From Natrialbaceae archaeon (GTDB taxonomy: Archaea; Halobacteriota; Halobacteria; Halobacteriales; Natrialbaceae): a stretch of 15,839 nt of DNA. The notes below the pieces were generated by a model. It had not been told where the DNA came from. It searched no databases and saw only the letters and a list, made by a program, of their open reading frames with translations. The stretch lies in assembly GCA_003552325.1 (NCBI GenBank), contig PUKM01000184.1, positions 1 to 15,839 on the forward strand, given 5' to 3'. The translations under genes and the position numbers were made by a program. This document shows, piece by piece, positions 7,282 to 12,019 of this stretch (positions are counted from its first letter, which is position 1; each line of letters starts with the position of its first letter).

Positions 7282-7545
7282 TCAGACGCCAAACAGGTCG
7301 TCGACAGCGGCTTCAGCCGCTTCGACTGCTTGCTCAGTGACTGTCTCCGGGGACCGCCCGTCGTCGGTCTCCTCCGAGACGTTGAGGTAGACGTCGACCT
7401 CGAGGATTCCGTCCTCGAAGATGACGGTCACGTCGTAATCACGAACGGCGGACTGCTTGTATGCCGAAAACAGGACGCCTTCGGCCGCCTCGCTCGCGGT
7501 CTGCACGACGGTTTCGGCAGACGGATCAGTGGCCTCAGTTCCCAT
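7282..7545 (-). CDS. DUF3194 family protein
   Basis: This is a small acidic protein of 87 aa. A helical N-terminal segment (ETVVQTASEAAEGVLFSAYKQSAV) leads into a beta-hairpin DYDVTVIFEDGILEVDVYLNV (about residues 37-57), then an acidic C-terminal helix ending VDDLFGV. This arrangement matches the archaeal DUF3194 family, which has no known function. The family is known to neighbour prefoldin beta in archaeal genomes. Here ATG 7545 directly abuts the prefoldin stop (TAGATG), so the two are co-translated. A role with the chaperone is a reasonable inference but nothing in the sequence proves it. It is the last gene of the cluster, with a T-run 8 nt beyond. Confidence 0.75.
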   Translation of the reverse strand: MGTEATDPSAETVVQTASEAAEGVLFSAYKQSAVRDYDVTVIFEDGILEVDVYLNVSEETDDGRSPETVTEQAVEAAEAAVDDLFGV

Positions 7546-7938
7546 CTATGCGCCGCCGGCACCGGGACCGCCTGGACCAGCTGGGCCGCCCATGCCACCG
7601 CCGAGGAGGTTCTGGAGGTCCTCCTGGAGGCTCTCGAACTGGGACTGGACGCGGTCTTCCTGTTTCTCGAGCGTTTCGAGGCGGATCTCGAGGGTGCTCA
7701 CTTTGTCTTCGAGCTGGTCTTGGGCCTCGTCGTACTCCGTTTGGACAAAAAGCTCGCCAACCTGACGGTACATCGTGGTATCGTCGTCGACGTCTTCGAG
7801 TTCCTCGAGGGCGGCTTCGGCGTCGGTCAACGAGGATTCGGCTTCCTGTTTCTGGACGGCGACCGTCTGGGCCGTCTCCTGGAGGTCCTGCAGTTGTTCG
7901 ATTTTCTCCTGTGCCTCCGGGGGCAGATTTCCTTGCAT
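7546..7938 (-). CDS. pfdB: Prefoldin subunit beta
   Basis: This subunit forms, with the alpha subunit, the hexameric jellyfish-like chaperone that passes unfolded proteins to the thermosome. It has 130 aa. Two long coiled-coil helices (about 6-48 and 70-112) flank the short hairpin region with TTMYRQVGELFVQT (54-67), the family hallmark. Residues 113-130 are a Gly/Pro/Ala tail (GGGMGGPAGPGGPGAGGA), unlike the hydrophilic tails of many archaeal prefoldins. ATG 7938 is chosen rather than the upstream in-frame ATG 7986 because homologues begin with MQGNLPPEAQ-like sequences and TTTATC lies 25-30 nt upstream. It abuts DUF3194 with no gap. Confidence 0.93.
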   Translation of the reverse strand: MQGNLPPEAQEKIEQLQDLQETAQTVAVQKQEAESSLTDAEAALEELEDVDDDTTMYRQVGELFVQTEYDEAQDQLEDKVSTLEIRLETLEKQEDRVQSQFESLQEDLQNLLGGGMGGPAGPGGPGAGGA

Positions 7939-7962
7939 ACCTGCACCTATCCCTCCGGACTG

Positions 7963-7968
7963 ATAAAG
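7963..7968 (-). promoter_or_regulatory. TATA box of prefoldin beta
   Basis: Reading the minus strand, GGCTTTATCAG places TTTATC 25-30 nt before ATG 7938, giving a leaderless transcript. The nonamer CTTTATCAG is identical to the one before eL43 at 9526-9534. Prefoldin and DUF3194 can therefore be transcribed apart from the upstream genes. Confidence 0.6.
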
Positions 7969-8001
7969 CCAAGCTTTGTGGTTCACTGGAACGCGGTCCG
8001 C

Positions 8002-8757
8002 TCAGCGGTCCTCGAGCACCCGACGTGGCACCAACGCGCCAATCGTTCGCTCCTCCTTCGACGTAGCCACGATGAACGTCACCGCCCCGACGGTCACTTT
8101 TCGTCCGCGGTCGAGGGCCTCCCGCTCGGTGGTGGCAGTCGTGTGTACGTGTTCGGACCAGCCACCGGCGAGTGTCGTCGTGCCGGGCGGATACGATCGG
8201 ACTGACACCGTCTCCCCCCGGCGTCGTCCCGTCGTCGGGAGCCACCAGCGAAAGCCAACGAGCGCGAGATAGACGGCTCCCATCGGGAGGAGGTAGCCAA
8301 AGGCAGAGGTCCCGGTCGTGATCATCAACGCGAACCCACCCGCGTGTATCACCGCCCCGGCCAGTGCACTGGCAACGAGCCACGGGAGTGACGCATGCTC
8401 GAGGACGGATCGTGACGGATCGGTCGGTTCCGGGAGGCGAAGACTGGCGACGGTCCGTCCAACCCGCGTCTCACGAAGCAGCCACAGACCACCGGCGACG
8501 ATGCCGATGGTGAGTACGCTCCCGAGCACCCAGGTGATAGTCGAGAGGGTCGTCGTCACCTCACCAGCCAGGGCGGACTCGAGGCCGATGAGGACACTCC
8601 CAGCCACGATTACGACGAGAAGCCCACCGGACATTCCCCAGGTCGTGGCGAGCCACCAGCCAAGCACCCGGGTGTTCGATGGGGTCAACTGCCACTCGTC
8701 GTCAAGCAGGTCAGCCTCGGTTACCTGACGGCCGCTGAGTGTATCCTGGTCACTCAT
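8002..8757 (-). CDS. Four-helix membrane protein of unknown function in the KEOPS/prefoldin cluster
   Basis: I do not recognise a named family. The protein has 251 aa. Residues 1-30 are acidic and hydrophilic. Four hydrophobic segments follow, at about 33-59, 70-94, 123-147 and 153-173, with a charged loop (95-122) between helices 2 and 3. The last 75 residues form a soluble domain rich in basic and beta-forming residues (RRRGETVSVRSYPPG near 178, VTVGAVTFIVATS near 221). An even number of helices puts both termini on the same side, probably the cytoplasm given the RWW/GRRR cluster after helix 4. ATG 8757 overlaps the pcc1 stop by 8 nt, so it is translationally coupled to pcc1. It does not look like a transporter and has no signal peptide. 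Confidence 0.8.
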   Translation of the reverse strand: MSDQDTLSGRQVTEADLLDDEWQLTPSNTRVLGWWLATTWGMSGGLLVVIVAGSVLIGLESALAGEVTTTLSTITWVLGSVLTIGIVAGGLWLLRETRVGRTVASLRLPEPTDPSRSVLEHASLPWLVASALAGAVIHAGGFALMITTGTSAFGYLLPMGAVYLALVGFRWWLPTTGRRRGETVSVRSYPPGTTTLAGGWSEHVHTTATTEREALDRGRKVTVGAVTFIVATSKEERTIGALVPRRVLEDR

Positions 8758-9067
8758 TGAAGTGGTGGTCGAGATACCCCCGACGTCGACCAATAGCTGC
8801 CGATTGCTCGGCAACGTCGACGAGCGTACACCAGGTGTTACAGGCCGCCCGTAATGCAGTGAGATCGGTCGCCTGAATACCGAGCGTCAGGTGACGACCG
8901 TCCCGTTCGAGCGTCGTGCGTGAGCGGTCGTCCTCGAGCGCCGCCGTTTCGAGGGCGACTGCCTCCTCGACGAGACGCGCGACTCGTGGGGACGGGTACG
9001 CAAACTCGAGGGTAACGTCGTGAGAAAACACCGGAGCGTCAGTCGACGGAGACGGTTTTGACGTCAC
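8750..9067 (-). CDS. pcc1: KEOPS complex subunit Pcc1
   Basis: Pcc1 is the small dimerising subunit of the KEOPS complex, which makes the t6A modification at position 37 of ANN-decoding tRNAs together with Kae1, Bud32 and Cgi121. The protein has up to 105 aa. It shows the Pcc1 fold pattern: strand HDVTLEFAYPSP, helix ARLVEEAVALETAAL, strands with DDRSRTTLERDGRHLTLGI, and the closing helix DLTALRAACNTWCTLVDVAEQ, whose LRA.xNT motif is characteristic. Two starts are possible: GTG 9067, which overlaps rpoP by 29 nt, or GTG 9031, 7 nt after the rpoP stop, which removes a Ser/Pro-rich leader of 12 residues. The second gives a 93-aa protein closer to the family size. The stop overlaps the membrane protein gene. 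Confidence 0.85.
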   Translation of the reverse strand: MTSKPSPSTDAPVFSHDVTLEFAYPSPRVARLVEEAVALETAALEDDRSRTTLERDGRHLTLGIQATDLTALRAACNTWCTLVDVAEQSAAIGRRRGYLDHHFNE

Positions 9068-9173
9068 GACTGCGTTCTTTCAGCAGGACTCGGTGACCGC
9101 AGTAGGGACAGCGGACGCCCCCGTACTCGTCCAGTTGTACGTCACGTTTGCATCGGGAGCACTTGTAGCTCAT
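9039..9173 (-). CDS. rpoP: DNA-directed RNA polymerase subunit P (Rpo12/Rpb12)
   Basis: This is a 44-aa zinc-ribbon subunit of archaeal RNA polymerase (Rpb12/RPC10-like) that helps hold the assembly platform. The sequence begins MSYKCSRCKRDVQLDEYGG and continues VRCPYCGHRVLLKERSRDVK. It has both CxxC zinc knuckles (C5/C8 and C22/C25) and the basic C-terminal segment that contacts the polymerase core. The length and the positions of all four cysteines match the family. It lies 51 nt after eL43, with a perfect hairpin in the spacer. It overlaps or nearly touches pcc1, depending on which pcc1 start is used. Confidence 0.93.
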   Translation of the reverse strand: MSYKCSRCKRDVQLDEYGGVRCPYCGHRVLLKERSRDVKTVSVD

Positions 9174-9188
9174 ATGTGGATGTTGATG

Positions 9189-9216
9189 ACTGGACCTGTC
9201 AATCTACCGGTCCAGT
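9189..9216 (-). repeat. 8-bp perfect hairpin between eL43 and rpoP
   Basis: ACTGGACC (9189-9196) and GGTCCAGT (9209-9216) are perfect complements with a 12-nt loop, centred in the 51-nt spacer. In the minus-strand transcript the hairpin ends 15 nt before the rpoP start codon. There is no T-tract, so a processing site, translational control element or mRNA stabiliser is more likely than a terminator. Confidence 0.5.
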
Positions 9217-9224
9217 TGGTGTGG

Positions 9225-9500
9225 TTAGTCGCTCTCTTCGGTTTCGCCGAGGGCGGCTCGGATGGATCGGCGGGCGGTCTCACCGGCTGGCGTCTGCGGT
9301 CGGTAGGCACCGCCGGTGAAAATCTCGCCGGTCTCCTCGTTTTTCCAGATACCCGTACCGACACGCGTGACGTCATCGCCATCGACTTTCGACGATCGCA
9401 TGTCGTGTTCGATCTCGGTCACCCGGCGGCGGGCGACGCGTCCGTACCGTGCGCCGAAGCGGCCGGCACTGCCGACACGCCCTCGCTGTTTTTCGGCCAT
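9225..9500 (-). CDS. rpl37ae: Large-subunit ribosomal protein eL43 (L37Ae), zinc-ribbon cysteines absent
   Basis: This is a structural protein of the 50S subunit, 91 aa. The N-terminal SAGRFGARYGRVARRRVTEIE (11-31) and the C-terminal GTGIW (48-52), FTGGAYRPQTPAG (61-73) and RRSIRAAL (77-84) are classic eL43. In the Haloarcula marismortui protein, as I recall it, two CxxC pairs flank GTGIW and bind zinc. Here the aligned positions are S36, V39, N54 and T57, and the protein has no cysteine at all. The fold must be kept by other contacts, as in the cysteine-less forms of some bacterial ribosomal proteins. ATG 9500 is preceded by TTTATC 28-33 nt upstream. The length is normal and the frame intact, so it is not a pseudogene. 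Confidence 0.93.
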   Translation of the reverse strand: MAEKQRGRVGSAGRFGARYGRVARRRVTEIEHDMRSSKVDGDDVTRVGTGIWKNEETGEIFTGGAYRPQTPAGETARRSIRAALGETEESD

Positions 9501-9527
9501 AATATCAGTCCCTATCCCCGGCGTTCT

Positions 9528-9533
9528 GATAAA
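9528..9533 (-). promoter_or_regulatory. TATA box of eL43
   Basis: Reading the minus strand, ACCTTTATCAGAACG places TTTATC 28-33 nt before ATG 9500. This is an internal promoter that separates eL43-rpoP-pcc1 from the DUF2103 gene. It shares CTTTATCAG with the prefoldin promoter. Confidence 0.6.
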
Positions 9534-9554
9534 GGTGTTGAGTTGGCGCCGCCC

Positions 9555-10283
9555 TCACTCGCCCCGAAAGCCGGCGTCTTCCAGACTCTCGTTGAGGTCA
9601 GCTCGAATCACTTCGCCGAGTTCCCGGTCACGAGCCGTCGTGACGATCCGGTTTTCTTGCACACTCGAGCCATCGCGCAGGAGCATACGGACGTTGCCAC
9701 CCTGGTCGGCTCGTGTGACCTTCGCTCGCAGGCCGGATTGCGAACCAGTTCCCCCGGCATCGATCGGGCCGGGAATCACTTTCTTCACGTGGGGGTGGCC
9801 GGCTACGGTCTGGATGGCAGCGAGTCCCGTTCGCCCGCCGATGAGGGTCGAGTGGCTCCCCCCGATTTTGTCAGCGGGTGCGGTCTCGACGACGTCCAGT
9901 GCCGGTTGCCCACCGCGCTCGAGGACGGCCTCGACGGGATCGTGTTCCTCTGCAGCGATCCGAAAAAACTCATAATGGGTGTCGGCACGAACGGCCTGAA
10001 TCACGGTTCGGTCCCCCGTTGCGTAGACCTCCGCTGGGCGTTTCCGCCGGAGTTCGTCACCGATCAAGCCGGCGTAATTTCGCAGTTCGATGACTCCCTC
10101 GTCACCCGTTTCGGGCGCAGTCGTGATCGTGGTCTTCCCACAGACCGATTCATCGACGAGCATCGTCAGCGTGGTGCGGTCGCGTGCGGCCTCGAGCACC
10201 ACCGCCTCAGTGTTTGACTCCCGACAGATCAGACAGAAGTCTCCGGGTTTCTCGAGCGGTGAGCCACACTGACGACACGCCAT
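9555..10283 (-). CDS. DUF2103 family protein with N-terminal zinc ribbon
   Basis: This is a predicted metal- and possibly RNA-binding protein of 242 aa, function unknown. The N-terminus is a compact zinc ribbon with two CxxC pairs (C3/C6 and C17/C20). A middle region (about 25-135) has mixed alpha/beta character. The C-terminal part matches the archaeal DUF2103/COG4031 family: GGSHSTLIGG (141-150), HVKKVIPGPI (165-174), GGNVRMLLRDGSSVQE (195-210). The frame is open upstream to 10397, but ATG 10283 is chosen because it starts directly at the zinc ribbon (MACRQCGSPL) and has TTATAC 24-29 nt before it. It precedes eL43 and rpoP on the same strand, which suggests a role in translation or RNA metabolism (inference from neighbours only). 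Confidence 0.8.
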   Translation of the reverse strand: MACRQCGSPLEKPGDFCLICRESNTEAVVLEAARDRTTLTMLVDESVCGKTTITTAPETGDEGVIELRNYAGLIGDELRRKRPAEVYATGDRTVIQAVRADTHYEFFRIAAEEHDPVEAVLERGGQPALDVVETAPADKIGGSHSTLIGGRTGLAAIQTVAGHPHVKKVIPGPIDAGGTGSQSGLRAKVTRADQGGNVRMLLRDGSSVQENRIVTTARDRELGEVIRADLNESLEDAGFRGE

Positions 10284-10306
10284 GACGTGATGTTGTTGGC
10301 CCTCGA

Positions 10307-10312
10307 GTATAA
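10307..10312 (-). promoter_or_regulatory. TATA box of the DUF2103 gene
   Basis: Reading the minus strand, CTGTTATACTCGAG places TTATAC 24-29 nt before ATG 10283, which fits a leaderless transcript. It makes this gene independent of truD. Confidence 0.6.
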
Positions 10313-10351
10313 CAGCGGTGTTTCCGAAGAGCGCTGTCGGGGTGTGGGTGT

Positions 10352-10409
10352 CTGGGTCAGGCACTGGGTGTGGGGAAATACAGAGAAACACGCCCAATGC
10401 CTGTCCCAG
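10352..10409 (-). repeat. 58-nt imperfect inverted repeat downstream of truD
   Basis: The outer arms are CTGGGTCAGGCACTGGG (10352-10368) and CCCAATGCCTGTCCCAG (10393-10409). Four further bases on each side (TGTG and CACG) extend the arms to 21 nt with three imperfect pairs around a 16-nt loop (10373-10388). In the minus-strand RNA it would begin 12 nt after the truD stop. Its loop is T-rich (TTTCTCTGTATTTCCC), and no long T-run follows. It may be a 3' end-processing or stability structure, a bidirectional terminator, or a small mobile-element relic. Confidence 0.65.
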
Positions 10410-10420
10410 GGGATTCGAGA

Positions 10421-11800
10421 CTACCCCAGGTGCAGTGGGTTCGTCTGCAGATATTCTCGCATTACAACCGTCGCGTAGGAGCCTTTCGGGAGCGAAAAGC
10501 GAAACGTCAGTTCGTCGGTATCGATCTCGAGCGGCGTCCGAACCAGGATCGCCCGGCGAGTGCCGGTCGAGTTGTACTCGCCCTCGAGGTCGAAATCCGA
10601 TCCCTCGAGATCGAGCTCCTCGAGCACCGCTCGTTCGATGGCCCCCTGTTCCCCGTCAGCGAGCGTCGTTTCGGTGCCGACGAGCGGGGCCGTGACGAAC
10701 GCTCGGCCCCGTTCGCAGTGACGACGCACCGACTGGACGCGACGCTCGTCGACGGTTTGCAGCCGATCGGTGTCCGGAAGTTCGAGGTTCTCGGGGGCGT
10801 CTCGGTCGGCAAAACACACCACGTCACCTGCGACCGGCCGATCGAATGGAAGTCCTTGCTCGAGACGACGGCTCAGTATCCGATTGAAGACGAACGATTG
10901 GGCTGCGTGGACGAAGAGCCGTCTGAGGTTCGATGGGAGTCGCTCGAGAGCACGCTGAAACGCTGCCGGGCCAGTAGGACCATCGTGCTCGGCGAGGGCG
11001 TGGAGCATCGACCGTTCGTACTGCAACCGGTGGGGAAATCGGTCCAGCGCCTCGGACCAGTCGTGGGTCTCCTCGACGAAGGCCCGGGCTTCCTGTGTGT
11101 CTTCGGGCTCGTGTTCACTCGGGCGTCCCAGATAGGCCATGACGGCCGCCTCCCACTCATCGCGAACGATCTCGAGGCCCACTTCGTGGGTGATGGGACG
11201 CTGGCTCCCGAACCGTTGCTGGCCGAAGAAGTTGAGGACCCCAACGTGTGCCTCGATCGACCCACGCTGTACGACAGGGTCAGTCTGTGCTGTCAACGCA
11301 GCCAACTCAGCGGTTATCGACGCCAGTCGATCCTCGATCGTTCTTCTCTCGGTTACGTCCGGGGAGTCGACGGCAATCTCGAACGCGTTGCCAGCCAGGT
11401 CGCCAAACTCGAGGGCACGTCCCGACCGTCCCAGGACCTCGACCGTCGTCCGGTTGAGCGTGGGGAGTGCATCCGGGTCGATCCCATAGACCGAAAACAG
11501 CTGGGTGGTAATGGCGTGTTTGTCCTTCGTTCCCGCCCACGAGACACGTTCGCGTGAGACGCCTAATTGGTTCGACAGCTCGCGCGCGAAGTCGTTCGTA
11601 TCCCATCCCTCGAGTGTCGCTCGGAAGACCAGATGCGGGTACGCGTCCGGTGAGGCATCGACCGGTTTGGTTTCGAACCGCTCGAGTTCCCGGACCCGAA
11701 AGTCGTCAGCATCGGCGCGAACGGTCCCCCCAATTCCGGGGCTTTCGGCGACGTAGTGTTCGATACCGACAGCGCGCTCGATGGGATGGGCGTCTCGCAT
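10421..11800 (-). CDS. truD: tRNA pseudouridine synthase TruD
   Basis: TruD converts uridine 13 of tRNAs (and related RNA sites) to pseudouridine; the archaeal enzyme is the relative of eukaryotic Pus7. The protein has 459 aa. It begins with a substrate-recognition region including RADADDFRVRELE (28-40). The catalytic motif WAGTKDKHAITTQLF follows, with the expected nucleophile D93. The second family motif NFFGQQRFGSQRP lies at 190-202, followed by the TRUD-specific insertion domain and a C-terminal PKGSYATVVMREYLQ strand-helix typical of the family end. The ATG at 11800 gives a start (MRDAHPIERAVGI) in keeping with archaeal homologues. It is divergent from the histidine kinase, and a weak TATA-like CCTATGA lies about 26-32 nt upstream. 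Confidence 0.93.
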   Translation of the reverse strand: MRDAHPIERAVGIEHYVAESPGIGGTVRADADDFRVRELERFETKPVDASPDAYPHLVFRATLEGWDTNDFARELSNQLGVSRERVSWAGTKDKHAITTQLFSVYGIDPDALPTLNRTTVEVLGRSGRALEFGDLAGNAFEIAVDSPDVTERRTIEDRLASITAELAALTAQTDPVVQRGSIEAHVGVLNFFGQQRFGSQRPITHEVGLEIVRDEWEAAVMAYLGRPSEHEPEDTQEARAFVEETHDWSEALDRFPHRLQYERSMLHALAEHDGPTGPAAFQRALERLPSNLRRLFVHAAQSFVFNRILSRRLEQGLPFDRPVAGDVVCFADRDAPENLELPDTDRLQTVDERRVQSVRRHCERGRAFVTAPLVGTETTLADGEQGAIERAVLEELDLEGSDFDLEGEYNSTGTRRAILVRTPLEIDTDELTFRFSLPKGSYATVVMREYLQTNPLHLG

Positions 11801-11941
11801 TCAAGCAGAGGTCCGTGCCGGGCGCTCATAGGACCAGCGGTTCGATGCGGGGGTGGTCAACCGACTCATTGATACGTTTCGAGAGAACACACAGTCATAG
11901 GAACCAACTAGAGAGCGATTCGGGAGAGAAAAGAGTAATCA

Positions 11942-12019
11942 ATGACCGACGACCGAGACGACCGGCGACCGATAACGGGCCGCTCCCTTCCGGATATTCT
12001 TTCACTGACAAAATCATGA
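11942..12019 (+). CDS. Possible 25-codon upstream ORF before the histidine kinase
   Basis: ATG 11942 opens a 25-codon frame (starts MTDDRDDRRPITG, ends LSLTKS) whose TGA at 12017-12019 overlaps the kinase start by ATGA. The coupling geometry and the acidic MTDD start, common in haloarchaeal proteins, are the only support. There is no clear TATA box at the right distance. It could be a leader peptide that couples translation to the kinase, or a chance frame. Confidence 0.3.
   Translation: MTDDRDDRRPITGRSLPDILSLTKS

Noticed and set aside
9093..10217. 374-codon plus-strand open frame opposite rpoP, eL43 and DUF2103
   Set aside because: The opposite strand encodes recognisable conserved proteins, and this frame shows no family motif and no promoter.
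10370..11557. 395-codon plus-strand open frame opposite truD
   Set aside because: It is antisense to a complete truD with its catalytic motif; the frame is a mirror of codon bias.
11554..12015. N-terminal extension of the histidine kinase upstream of ATG 12016
   Set aside because: It overlaps truD in antisense, is Arg/Ser-rich and lacks haloarchaeal acidic character. The conserved-looking sequence begins after ATG 12016.
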